Of a stretch of 64,000 bases of DNA, positions 36,872-45,624 are shown one piece after another (the stretch's first letter is position 1; every line of letters begins with the position of its first letter). The notes below the pieces were generated by a model that was not told the DNA's origin, searched no databases, and was given only the letters and a program-made list of their open reading frames with translations. The DNA is taken from NCBI GenBank assembly GCA_005217565.1, contig SJCO01000005.1, positions 310,001 to 374,000 of the forward strand, in the 5' to 3' direction. The position numbers and the translations under genes were made by a program. Source of the DNA: Puteibacter caeruleilacunae. Its GTDB lineage: Bacteria > Bacteroidota > Bacteroidia > Bacteroidales > Prolixibacteraceae.

Positions 36872-37735
36872 TTAGTTATTTAATGAATCGGCATACTCTT
36901 TAGGAGTTAATCCTATGTGTTTTTTTAAGAAGCGAATCATATTTGTAGGTTCCTCAAAACCTGTATTGTAAGCAATCTCCTTAACCGACGATTTCTTCTC
37001 TGCAATGTTTCGTTTTATTTCCAATACAAGCCAACTATCGATAAATGCTTTAGCCGTTTTATTGCTATTCTCTTTACATATTGCGTTTAGGTATTTGTAG
37101 GAAACACCCATTTCTGCTGCATAGTCGTTTGCATTGTGTGTTTTTGCAAATTGTTCTTTTATCAATCTTTTAAACCTTACAAAATCGATAAAACGTTGAC
37201 TACTGGCAGCGATGTTCTGGAAAGGGTTTAATCTTAATAATTGTATAACCAATGATATAAATGTCGATGTTAAGAGATCACGCTTTAGGTAGGTATTTTC
37301 TGATTCCTGTTCAGCAAAAAGAAGATCGATAAAAGGTTGAAGAAGCGACAAATTATTTTGATCTATCTGTAAAATTGGAGAATGGTATAGTTGAAGAAAA
37401 TGAAATAAGTCGCGCTCTGAAATATTATCTGTGATAAACTCATCTGGAAATGTAATAACTACTCCTTCAACTTTTAGCTCTTTCTCGAAATGGTGAACTT
37501 GATCTTTTACCATAGGGATAATTGTACCAGCCTGCATATGGTATTTTTGACAATCGATGCTATGTACACTTTGGCCCGAAAAGATAATGAACAAGGCATT
37601 GAACTGAATACGGTGACAATCAAACAAGTCGTTACTCTGATGACGTTGGTAAAGATTCTTGAAGGTAATTATCTCAAAAGGAACCGATTGAGGTACAACA
37701 TTAGGGTGATATACTTTCTTTACATCCATATTCAT
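36872..37735 (-). CDS. AraC-family transcriptional regulator
   Basis: This regulator of about 287 residues has an N-terminal cupin-like sensor (about 1-150) and a C-terminal AraC/XylS HTH pair (about 185-285). The second helix pair carries SVKEIAYNTGFEEPTNMIRFLKKHIGLTPKEY, the family signature. The start is uncertain: ATGs at 37756, 37735 and 37729 are in frame, and I prefer 37735 or 37729. It is the first gene of the minus-strand redox operon and probably activates it in response to a small molecule. Confidence 0.9.
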   Translation of the reverse strand: MNMDVKKVYHPNVVPQSVPFEIITFKNLYQRHQSNDLFDCHRIQFNALFIIFSGQSVHSIDCQKYHMQAGTIIPMVKDQVHHFEKELKVEGVVITFPDEFITDNISERDLFHFLQLYHSPILQIDQNNLSLLQPFIDLLFAEQESENTYLKRDLLTSTFISLVIQLLRLNPFQNIAASSQRFIDFVRFKRLIKEQFAKTHNANDYAAEMGVSYKYLNAICKENSNKTAKAFIDSWLVLEIKRNIAEKKSSVKEIAYNTGFEEPTNMIRFLKKHIGLTPKEYADSLNN

Positions 37736-38144
37736 AATGGCCAAATTTAGACACATGGTAAACTTACAAAAATCTTTTAATCCCTAGATAGGAATCCTTA
37801 AATTCCCTGGAAGTTGGTGTCAACGCATTATTGGATCTTTTGTCAGAATGGTATTTTCTGCGCGTTAGGATTGATCGTGTATATGGCAACAGAGTGGTAA
37901 TAATGTTTGGAAATCCCAACATTAAGTTACTATAGTTGTTTTAAGGTTGGGAAAAGCCAACAATGTAGTGTTTCTGTTGCTATATTTTAATATGGTCGAT
38001 GAAAAATAACACATACTAAGTTGTTGGATTTAAACCACAGTGTCACCACATCGTTGGGGCTTTTGCAAGGCTGAGATCTTTCTTCTGCTCATTTTGCCAT
38101 TTCATTATATCTTGTTAAATTCGACGGTGCAATTTAATCCAATT
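37736..38144. other. Intergenic region between divergent AraC and hypothetical membrane genes
   Basis: About 400 bp without a credible gene. It must hold the promoters for both directions. Short inverted words such as AATCCCAAC/GTTGGG (37913-37955) are present, but no strong operator, terminator or RNA was recognised. Confidence 0.5.
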
Positions 38145-38759
38145 ATGAAGCAGAAGAGGTTAATAATATTAGCAATTCTCTTTTCCCTGACTATAAACAC
38201 AACCTATTTTTGGGAAGGTCAACTTGGATTTTTTGCGATTGTGGCACTAGGTCTTCTTGCTATCGTATTTTGTATTCTCGCCATTGCCCTAATTGTTCAA
38301 TTAGTAATAGGAGTTCGTGAGCGATTCAAGCAAAGAATAAGGATTTATAACATTGTAATAATTTCTGTTGTACTTGCTCTAGCAATTAAAAAGCCAAACG
38401 GAGTAATAAATTTTGGTAGACTTTCAGGAAAAGATCTTTTAATTGCGCAAAGAGAAGGAGCGGCAAACTGTATGACTACATTTAAACTAAAGGAGAATAA
38501 TAAATTCATCGAGAGACATATTTGCTTTGGTGTAATGGATATTTCAGGAAAATACAAGATGATAAACGACACAATTTATTTTACCAATGTCTCATCGCAC
38601 CGACATGCTAAGAATTATTATAAGTTTGCAGTGATTAAACCATCTCGATTTAACTCTTCGAAAAAGGATTATGACTTGGTAATGTATCATAATGCAAGCG
38701 ATTCTATTGGAACAGAATTATGGATTATTAAGAATGAACTTAATTTGGTAAAAGAATAA
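38145..38759 (+). CDS. Hypothetical membrane protein with C-terminal extracytoplasmic domain
   Basis: I start at 38145 (MKQKRLIILAILFS); the longer frame from 38040 adds 35 residues without helping the topology. Three hydrophobic segments (about 4-18, 25-55 and 72-85) precede a soluble domain of about 110 residues containing AQREGAANCMTTFKLKENN and FGVMDISGKYKMINDTIYF. That domain resembles lipocalin-like domains seen in many Bacteroidota accessory proteins (xGKYxxxxDTIYF pattern). I do not recognise a named family. It is followed 14 bp later by another secreted hypothetical. Confidence 0.6.
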   Translation: MKQKRLIILAILFSLTINTTYFWEGQLGFFAIVALGLLAIVFCILAIALIVQLVIGVRERFKQRIRIYNIVIISVVLALAIKKPNGVINFGRLSGKDLLIAQREGAANCMTTFKLKENNKFIERHICFGVMDISGKYKMINDTIYFTNVSSHRHAKNYYKFAVIKPSRFNSSKKDYDLVMYHNASDSIGTELWIIKNELNLVKE

Positions 38760-38773
38760 TACTTAAACTATAT

Positions 38774-39406
38774 ATGAAAGTATTTGGAGCCATATTGCTG
38801 ATTTGTTTTTCATTCTCAGTTTTTGGAACAGAACAGAGTAGTAAAACCTTGATTTATCAATTTGATACCATTGTTATTCTCAATAACGACACAATAACCA
38901 TCCCAGAACAGGATAAAGTATTTGCTATTACAGTCATTAATGACACTCTATTTGCTTATCAAACTTTCCATCCATATGAAGAAGAAACTGATTTTGGAGA
39001 GACATTTGTCTATGTACGGAATAAAGCTCTTGATATCTGTTGTAAGAAGGAGCTAAAGGAGTATGCAAAAGTGACGTTTAATAGTAATTACCTAATCATA
39101 TCAGATCCAGAATCTCCTTATATTAGTCTGTATGATATTTCCACTGGCAAGCTGAAGAAGAAGTTGAAAATTAGTGTTGTGGTTAATGATTTAAATGATT
39201 TTATAGCGAGCGATCATTGCCTATACATATCTCGTCAAAATGAGGAGGGAGCGGTTGAGGAGATTTTTGCTGTAGAGTGTGGGGAACAATTTGATTGTAA
39301 CACCATAAAACTTGATGATAAAGGGTATTATTCGCTAACGAAAATCGATCAAGACAAGGTTGCTTTAATTGATGCCGAAGGAAATATTGTAAGGCATTTG
39401 CAATAG
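38774..39406 (+). CDS. Hypothetical secreted protein
   Basis: This 210-residue protein has a signal peptide (VFGAILLICFSFSVFG). The mature part is acidic and beta-rich, with successive short repeats such as VFAITVINDTLFAYQ, FNSNYLIISDPESPYISLYD and LIDAEGNIVRHL that suggest a small beta-propeller. No family was recognised. It lies 14 bp after a membrane protein gene and may be cotranscribed. Confidence 0.6.
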   Translation: MKVFGAILLICFSFSVFGTEQSSKTLIYQFDTIVILNNDTITIPEQDKVFAITVINDTLFAYQTFHPYEEETDFGETFVYVRNKALDICCKKELKEYAKVTFNSNYLIISDPESPYISLYDISTGKLKKKLKISVVVNDLNDFIASDHCLYISRQNEEGAVEEIFAVECGEQFDCNTIKLDDKGYYSLTKIDQDKVALIDAEGNIVRHLQ

Positions 39407-39605
39407 ATATAGTATCATCTACAAAGAGTAGCTGCCCCAAAGATCGAGGAGATGCGCATAACATTGCTGGCTCTCATATTGTATTTCTACTCGAAAACGT
39501 TTCAGGCTTTAGAAGTCAGGTTATCTTTTCTTTACACCGTGTCAAACTTATTACTTATCTTTAGGAAGCCTTACGTTTGGATAGGGTATAACCAATACAA
39601 CCAAC

Positions 39606-40400
39606 ATGAAAACGATTCTACTTCTTACCATTTTCATTTTAGCATCAATCCTCACATTAGGACAGGACATAAAAATTGGATTCAGAGATTCCATTCAGTC
39701 TGAAGTGTTGAATGAAAACCGAAAGCTTATTATAAAGCTTCCACGAGATTACAACAGTTCTGAAAAGGCATACCCAGTTTTATATCGATTAGATGGTGAT
39801 TTAGACCTGTATACTGAGACTGTTGGCACAATCAATCGTCTGGTTCATATGGATGAGATAATGCCTGATATGATCGTTGTAATGATCGAGAACACTAAAA
39901 GGAATCGCGACATGATGCCGACCAACACAAGCTTTTTTAAAACAGCACCAGGAGCAGCTAATTTTAAGAAATTCATTGAAGAAGAGTTGATCCCTCATAT
40001 CAATACTACTTATCGGACAACAGATGAGCGGTTACTATGTGGACAGTCGCTCAGTGCCATATTTACCTTTTACTATCTCCTAACCAGTCCTGATTCATTC
40101 AATTCGTTTATTGCATGCAGTGGGGGCTTTCCCGACTGTGAAGATTATTTCATTGAACTCACAGATGAATTCTTGAAGACAAAGCAGGATAAGCAGACGA
40201 ATATCTTCATGACACATGGGCTTACCGATTTCCTAGACCCAGAGGGAATGATTAAAAAACAACTCATCAGTTTTAATCAACGAATTGAGTCGAAAGACAA
40301 TATTGTGAACAAATTAAAGATCTATGATGAAGAAGGACATGTTCCTTATCAGAGTCTATATCACGGATTGAGATATATTTATACTCCTAAAAAGAAATAG
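39606..40400 (+). CDS. Secreted alpha/beta-hydrolase esterase (esterase D / IroE-like)
   Basis: This 264-residue protein has a signal peptide (LLLTIFILASILTLGQ). The esterase D/enterochelin-esterase fold is supported by KLIIKLPRDYNSSEKAYPVLYRLDGD (about 39-64), the nucleophile elbow LLCGQSLSAIF (Ser near residue 148), and a C-terminal GHVPYQSLYHGL carrying the catalytic His (about 246). The acid residue is probably the Asp in THGLTDFLDPEG. Members hydrolyse acyl esters on glycans, siderophores or thioesters; the substrate here is unknown. It stands alone between hypothetical and regulator genes. Confidence 0.82.
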   Translation: MKTILLLTIFILASILTLGQDIKIGFRDSIQSEVLNENRKLIIKLPRDYNSSEKAYPVLYRLDGDLDLYTETVGTINRLVHMDEIMPDMIVVMIENTKRNRDMMPTNTSFFKTAPGAANFKKFIEEELIPHINTTYRTTDERLLCGQSLSAIFTFYYLLTSPDSFNSFIACSGGFPDCEDYFIELTDEFLKTKQDKQTNIFMTHGLTDFLDPEGMIKKQLISFNQRIESKDNIVNKLKIYDEEGHVPYQSLYHGLRYIYTPKKK

Positions 40401-40511
40401 AGTAGAAGCATTGATTATTAAATTGATAATTGTAAATGTCGTGTGAATGTCGTGCTAATGTAGTTGTATGGTTACGGTTATATATCGGATATTTGTAAGC
40501 AAAAAGAAACA

Positions 40512-41039
40512 ATGAAAATAGGATTGCAGATCAAAGAATTAAGAGTTAAAAAAGGGATGACTCAGGAAGAGTTAGCCGATAAAACAGAAGTTAGTACCAG
40601 GACTATTCAGCGCATTGAGAATGGAAAAGTGGACCCACGTGCCTACACGCTACAAATGATTGCCAAAGCACTTGAGGTTGATTATAGCATGTTTGTAAAG
40701 AGTGAATCTGCTGATAGTGAAAATCAAGACGATAACAATACCAATTGGCTATTGTTGCTACATCTAACTGCTATAATACCGCTAATCTTTCCGACTGTAA
40801 TTTTCTGGAATCGTAAGGGAGACTGTGTAGGTGAATTTTCTGAGCATTATCACAACATTGTAGCCTTTCAATTAAAGGTTCTGGGAGCCCTGGTAATCGC
40901 ATTATGGATTTACTGGTTGAAGAATGAACCAATACCATTCATAGGAGTATTGCTTGTAAATGCATTATTTACAATCGTGAGTGCTGTAAAGGTTGTGATA
41001 AAAAAGCAAAGTGGACAGTTGGATGAACTTCAGGACTGA
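40512..41039 (+). CDS. XRE-family regulator with C-terminal membrane segments
   Basis: The start at 40512 gives MKIGLQIKELRVKKGMTQEELADKTEVS, a canonical Cro/C1 HTH (residues 3-60) with TRTIQRIENGKVDPRAYTL in the recognition region. The remaining 110 residues contain three hydrophobic segments (WLLLLHLTAIIPLIFPTVIFW, LGALVIALWIYWL and FIGVLLVNALFTIVSAV). This is a known Bacteroidota architecture of membrane-tethered XRE regulator. Its target is unknown. The gene ends at the hairpin at 41064. Confidence 0.87.
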   Translation: MKIGLQIKELRVKKGMTQEELADKTEVSTRTIQRIENGKVDPRAYTLQMIAKALEVDYSMFVKSESADSENQDDNNTNWLLLLHLTAIIPLIFPTVIFWNRKGDCVGEFSEHYHNIVAFQLKVLGALVIALWIYWLKNEPIPFIGVLLVNALFTIVSAVKVVIKKQSGQLDELQD

Positions 41040-41063
41040 TGTTATTAATAGAAATAAAAAAAA

Positions 41064-41104
41064 CGGACTTTTGAGGATGTTCGATGTAAACACTCAAAAG
41101 TCCG
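41064..41104. terminator. Bidirectional terminator hairpin
   Basis: A perfect 12-bp stem, CGGACTTTTGAG with CTCAAAAGTCCG, encloses a 17-nt loop. An A run precedes it on the plus strand, which becomes a T run for minus-strand transcripts. It separates the convergent XRE and HzsA-related genes. Confidence 0.8.
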
Positions 41105-41154
41105 AAGATTAAAACCAGTAGGTTTTGGCTATAACTAATTTACTTCCTATGTAA

Positions 41155-43518
41155 CTAATTCTTTTTTGCAGTCTTTTTGAAAGGCGAAGGTGGATTGCTA
41201 TACAATTCAAGCAATTTCTTCGGAATCTGTCTACTAATGGCCTCATCAAATGTAACTGTTGGGCGGAAATACTTATGATCTTTGTAGCCCTCATTTTTCA
41301 ATCCCCAGTATGAAGGATAGAACTGACCAAAACAATCTAACCAGTTAACAATGGTTACAAATTCACCTTCGCTCAGCTGAACATCTTTGTGCGCTTCTCT
41401 TAATCGCTCAGTAATCGCCTCTGCATTAGGATTATTAATTGTAATGTCGCCATTACTGATCACAGTAACCAATGGACTAGTATATGAACCAGTTCTGTAT
41501 TCTTTACGGAAAGATATGTCATCGCTACCAATATCCTCGTTTCCGTTTCTCCAATCTCCCGCATAAGGAACACCAAAACCATTCTCTAATTTGAATAGGT
41601 TTTCGTACGATTTAGAATACAACTTAGTCAAGTCGCCTGTTAGCGTTAATCCACCCTTAGGCTCTTTATTACCATGACACTTGATACAGTGATTATCTAG
41701 TATTGGCTGAATCTGTGCCGTATAGTCGAATACCTTCTTCGCAGCGCGATCACCTGGCTGTGGTTGAGGCTTTGAAGGTTTGCGTTTTAGCGCCAATGAT
41801 ATTTTGTGGCGAGAAACGTCAGGAGCCTTATCTGGAGTCTCATGACATCCTACACAACTTCTTCTTTCACCTGGCATATAGTTAACGAAAGTTCTTTCAG
41901 TCTGCACAGCCATGTAATTCTCATCCAATGCCTGGAAAAAGATATTCTTGCCTGCAGGTACTTCAAAATAAGCCGAACCATCTTTTTCTACAGGAACAAT
42001 TCCGTGTTGTACTTTCAATCCTAAACGACCAATTCCTAATACTGTATGCGCATGACCACCTGCATCACCTCTCCAGCGATTTCTAGCTGCCCATGGACGA
42101 GATACTTGTTCCAATATTCTTAGATATTTAATAGTCCCTCTCTTTACATTTGGTAAACCAACATATACATCAGCAACAGTACACTCAGCCTTATTTTCAG
42201 CAGCTAACTTTTCGTTAACTGGCGACATTGGCACTCCTGGCTTTTTGCGCTTAATAAGAGGGTAAGCATGCCAGCATGAGATGTCTTTATAAGATAGTAA
42301 TGGAGTAGTTTCTCCAGCATCATTTAACAGGCAAAGGTCATATGCCGCTTCATCATCCCAAGTATAACCTTTTGGCTTGTGAGATACAACAAATAGATCT
42401 TCTGATATTGGATAAGGATCTTTGAAAAGACGCCCAGGTTTTCCGGTATTATCTCTTGTCCATTTACCATCAATCAAAAAGAAAAAGCCATTGTGACTGC
42501 GTGCGTCTACATCCTTGGTTACATAGTTTAGAGGGTCTCTTGTGCGAATATTCATACCCATTTCAATGGTCACAACAGATCCCATTGCATTATTCGGACA
42601 GCAGTGACTGGTTGCTAGTGCTACCACTTTATTGGGAGCTCCAGGAATGGTACGACCGTAAATCAGACACTCAGGCTGAGTAAGTGTGTTTCCAAAAATC
42701 TCATCAGAAACAGATCCATCAGGACGAATAGCCCAAAGACATTTAGCATTACCTGCTGCCTTGTCGATATATTCCCAGCGGTGATATAAAATACGTCCGT
42801 CAGGCAATACCGTTGGAGATGCTTCACTTACCGAGTTGTTACTCAATGGTCTCATGTTTTTACCATCTCCATCCATTCTGTAAAGCACTTTTGTTGAGAA
42901 TTGATCTCCTGAAGCACATAAAACACTATACTGACAACGTGTTGATACAAAAGCGATTCCTCCGTCAGGAAGATAACAAGGGTGTAAATCATCAGTTCCA
43001 TGATGATAATTGCCAACCTTATAAAGCTTTACAAGCTCCATCTCGTCATCCTGAGGGAACGTTAATTGTTGCAATCCAGTCCCGTCGACATTCACCTCAT
43101 AAATACGATAACCTTCTTCATTGCTTGCTTTATAATCGAACACGATCTTTTTCGCATCAAAAGAAATATCAAATCGATTAAAAACACCACCATTCAATTC
43201 TGGTACTATTTCGCGAACCTCATTAGTCTTAAGGTTCAGTACACAGATGTTACCACCTGGTTTCCAGGTACTGTTTACATATTCAGTATAGATGTGGTTA
43301 CCATTAAGGGTTTTTCGCTTAATGAATACCAATTCTTTAATTCCCTTCTTTAATAGCTGATTAGCAGCCTCCTTATTGAACGAGTCGCTAAGAGGTTGCG
43401 CAGGCATGATTTCTTTATTTTCTTTTCCTTCCGCCCAAGTGAGGTTGTATGTGAAAAGAAACGACATCGCTATAATAGTTGTAAGCAGACGTCTTTTAAA
43501 CCTAACATATTCCATCAT
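41155..43518 (-). CDS. HzsA-related diheme c-type cytochrome beta-propeller protein
   Basis: This 787-residue exported protein has a signal peptide ending near YNLTWAEG. The N-terminal half is a TolB/PD40-like beta-propeller (for example NGGVFNRFDISFDAKKIVFDY, DDLHPCYLPDGGIAFVSTR and SEASPTVLPDGRILYHRW). It resembles the hydrazine synthase alpha-subunit domain. Two c-type heme motifs follow, CVGCH near residue 553 and CIKCH near 610. The second has the ILDNHCIKCHG context of planctomycete-type cytochromes. Anammox hydrazine synthesis is very unlikely here; Bacteroidota homologues are uncharacterised. It is monocistronic with its own promoter region. Confidence 0.85.
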   Translation of the reverse strand: MMEYVRFKRRLLTTIIAMSFLFTYNLTWAEGKENKEIMPAQPLSDSFNKEAANQLLKKGIKELVFIKRKTLNGNHIYTEYVNSTWKPGGNICVLNLKTNEVREIVPELNGGVFNRFDISFDAKKIVFDYKASNEEGYRIYEVNVDGTGLQQLTFPQDDEMELVKLYKVGNYHHGTDDLHPCYLPDGGIAFVSTRCQYSVLCASGDQFSTKVLYRMDGDGKNMRPLSNNSVSEASPTVLPDGRILYHRWEYIDKAAGNAKCLWAIRPDGSVSDEIFGNTLTQPECLIYGRTIPGAPNKVVALATSHCCPNNAMGSVVTIEMGMNIRTRDPLNYVTKDVDARSHNGFFFLIDGKWTRDNTGKPGRLFKDPYPISEDLFVVSHKPKGYTWDDEAAYDLCLLNDAGETTPLLSYKDISCWHAYPLIKRKKPGVPMSPVNEKLAAENKAECTVADVYVGLPNVKRGTIKYLRILEQVSRPWAARNRWRGDAGGHAHTVLGIGRLGLKVQHGIVPVEKDGSAYFEVPAGKNIFFQALDENYMAVQTERTFVNYMPGERRSCVGCHETPDKAPDVSRHKISLALKRKPSKPQPQPGDRAAKKVFDYTAQIQPILDNHCIKCHGNKEPKGGLTLTGDLTKLYSKSYENLFKLENGFGVPYAGDWRNGNEDIGSDDISFRKEYRTGSYTSPLVTVISNGDITINNPNAEAITERLREAHKDVQLSEGEFVTIVNWLDCFGQFYPSYWGLKNEGYKDHKYFRPTVTFDEAISRQIPKKLLELYSNPPSPFKKTAKKN

Positions 43519-43926
43519 CGATAATTGTTGAATGATTAACGTTTAGTAATTTTCAATTGGTTGATATTTTAAAAAGTATTCATATGTGGTTACGTAATTC
43601 ATATATGAATAATGACAAAAGTAGTAATTTCTTTTAAATTATAAAATACCGACCTTCTGAATGTAGTGCAATGAAGCTATGTTGAGCTGCTAATTAATTG
43701 ATAGTCAGAGGGAGTGTTTTTAATGTTAAATAATGAACTCTAAAGGTTATTTTCTTATAAATGAGGTTTCAGACTTTAAAGCTAATGATATGTGCAGTGT
43801 TATTAATGAGGCACAATGATACGATTCAGTATGAAATAGTGTTAGAAAAATAGACAACAAAATAGAGTACGATCAATTGGAAGGGATGTATATTGAAAAT
43901 AAGTAGTGTTTATAACGGTAATGGAT
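43519..43926. other. Intergenic region upstream of the HzsA-related gene
   Basis: About 400 bp of A+T-rich sequence. The part nearest the gene holds the promoter-like element and palindrome annotated separately. The remainder up to the next minus-strand gene shows no ORF, RNA or repeat that I can support. Confidence 0.5.
43589..43619 (-). promoter_or_regulatory. Putative promoter with palindrome for the HzsA-related gene
   Basis: On the minus strand a TTTG (43616-43619) is followed after exactly 19 bp by TACGTAAC (43589-43596), a partial match to the Bacteroidota TAnnTTTG box. The spacer contains the perfect 14-bp palindrome ATTCATATATGAAT (43597-43610), and a second ATTCATAT half lies at 43578. 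This could be an operator, but no regulator is assigned. Confidence 0.4.
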
Positions 43927-44622
43927 TTAAGAAACTAAATAGGAGGAACCCATTAAGTACATCAAAAGAATTTGAAGCTCTAAGGGGGCTTTATTCCATC
44001 CAAATAACTTAAGCTCTTTTTCAATACTGTCTTCCAATAGTACTTTCAGAATTACTATTGGATTCCCAGGAGTAAATTCATTATCCTCATACTCATGATT
44101 AATTTTTATAAAATCAACGATATTTAGCAACCATGTTTTTTCTATAAGAACTCCTGTCCTTACTCCATCAAGAAATATTGTTCTGTTGGAATCTACTTTA
44201 ATTGATGAATATGGAAAACCTATAGGCTTATTTAGAATATGGAGAGAAACAGACTTTATCTTTTGTTTCTGCCTTAAATTTTTTACATGCTCAAACAACA
44301 AGGTGTCCTTTCCACATATGTAAATAGAATCTTTCTTTCGTTTTATCGATGAATTCCTGTGAATACCATTGCCTTCAGAATTCGAACACTTATTAATTAG
44401 ATATACAGAATCTTTTTCGCTTCTGACAATTTCCTGTACACAAAACAAATTGTAATTATCAAGTAAAAATGAATCTAAAATCAACACCAGTCTCTCGTTT
44501 TGTTGAGAGTGCCAGATGCCCTTCAAATCAGAATCAATGAAACTACACGACATTGCTGATAAAGCAATAACACAATAAAGAAATAATCTATTTATATTGA
44601 AAGAAATAGGTCTAGGTCTCAT
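43927..44622 (-). CDS. Hypothetical lipoprotein
   Basis: This 231-residue protein has a long N-terminus and the lipobox ALSAMSC (Cys near residue 26). A short lipocalin-like start (LKGIWHSQQNERLVLILDS) is followed by a beta-rich region and a C-terminal segment (VDFIKINHEYEDNEFTPGNPIVILK). No family was recognised. It stands alone among other accessory genes of low conservation. Confidence 0.55.
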   Translation of the reverse strand: MRPRPISFNINRLFLYCVIALSAMSCSFIDSDLKGIWHSQQNERLVLILDSFLLDNYNLFCVQEIVRSEKDSVYLINKCSNSEGNGIHRNSSIKRKKDSIYICGKDTLLFEHVKNLRQKQKIKSVSLHILNKPIGFPYSSIKVDSNRTIFLDGVRTGVLIEKTWLLNIVDFIKINHEYEDNEFTPGNPIVILKVLLEDSIEKELKLFGWNKAPLELQILLMYLMGSSYLVS

Positions 44623-44770
44623 AGCTGCAGACTATTTTCCGTAATTAACTGATGTGGTATTTTAAAATTTTGCAGTTATAAAGATAATATATTTACAGAT
44701 GCAGTTGCAACAGTTTGAATCTTCAGCATCAGAATGTTTATATTCCTAAGGCTTGATTTCTTATATTTAT

Positions 44771-45028
44771 ATGACTTTAGAAGATCTACTGACGCAAAAG
44801 ATTTATCAAAAAACGATTGAAATGTTAAGAATTAAGTCGGAATTACAATAATCAATTGCACTTGAACGTATTGAGGAACTCCCGAAAGTTGTTGATAGTG
44901 ATGATATACCAAATGACAATAAAGATTTTGTAGAACTAGATCGATTATCTAAATTGGTAGCATATTAGGAAGAGATAAATTACCCAGTATAGAGACCTAT
45001 TGTACTAAATGATCACAATCAAATCTAA
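44771..45028 (+). pseudogene. Decayed HigA-type antitoxin remnant
   Basis: One frame from the ATG at 44771 reads through three stops (44849, 44966 and codon 74) yet keeps the pattern of the short HigA antitoxin family. ALERIEELP is followed by an acidic patch, then ELDRLSKLVAY, stop, EEINYPV. Functional members have AL-x-RI-x-EL ... ELxxLxxLVxxYEExxYPI. The stops fall exactly at the Y-x-E and PV-x-P positions, as expected for point-mutational decay. The N-terminal part up to the first stop also fits. No HigB toxin gene lies upstream. Confidence 0.55.
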
Positions 45029-45039
45029 TCCTCTATGAA

Positions 45040-45597
45040 ATGAAAGTATTAGAGTTATTGATAAAAAGCTTGTTTTGGTGTTTTGTATTATACATTTTTA
45101 GTTCATGTAATGTGCTAAAGAAAGGAATGTCGTCAAGAGAATACCATAATTACTTACGAGAAGACACTGTCGTGTGTGAATTGAATACTTTTGCAATAGA
45201 ACCGGTTTTTGAATCTGTTTTATACAATGTTATCGAGGCATGGGAAAATTGTTCCGATTGCAAAGAAGATCCTCATCCTTTTATATTTGAAATAGAAGAG
45301 AAATTACAAAATGATACCTTAACTTATAGCATAAGTACTAATGCAAGTTTCAACATAGCTCATCATTTCTATTCCGGAGCTTTTAATCATGAGGGATATT
45401 TGTTTGCAGTTGTAGAGAAATGTCAAGACAAGAGTTCGTTTGTTTTGGATGAAAAAATGGAACCTACTAAGATTTATTTTTGCGACCGAATTCATCACTT
45501 AAAGTACGACTTTCTTATGAAATGTCAGTGTATTAATGAAAGCTGCAAGGTATTGAGCATTGATTACAAAGAAGCCGAGAGCATTATGATTAAGTAA
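45040..45597 (+). CDS. Hypothetical lipoprotein
   Basis: This 185-residue lipoprotein has the signal LFWCFVLYIFSSC (Cys near 23). The mature part contains paired cysteines (NCSDCKED near 69-76 and KCQCINESC near 165-173). No family was recognised. It begins 11 bp after the decayed antitoxin frame, so it may have inherited or lost regulatory sequence there. Confidence 0.6.
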   Translation: MKVLELLIKSLFWCFVLYIFSSCNVLKKGMSSREYHNYLREDTVVCELNTFAIEPVFESVLYNVIEAWENCSDCKEDPHPFIFEIEEKLQNDTLTYSISTNASFNIAHHFYSGAFNHEGYLFAVVEKCQDKSSFVLDEKMEPTKIYFCDRIHHLKYDFLMKCQCINESCKVLSIDYKEAESIMIK

Positions 45598-45624
45598 TTC
45601 CCCCAATCCTCCTAGTTGAGCAAT

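Noticed and set aside
41155-43518. True hydrazine synthase alpha subunit (anammox)
   Set aside because: No HzsB/HzsC or other anammox genes nearby and the host appears to be Bacteroidota; only distant family relation is supported.
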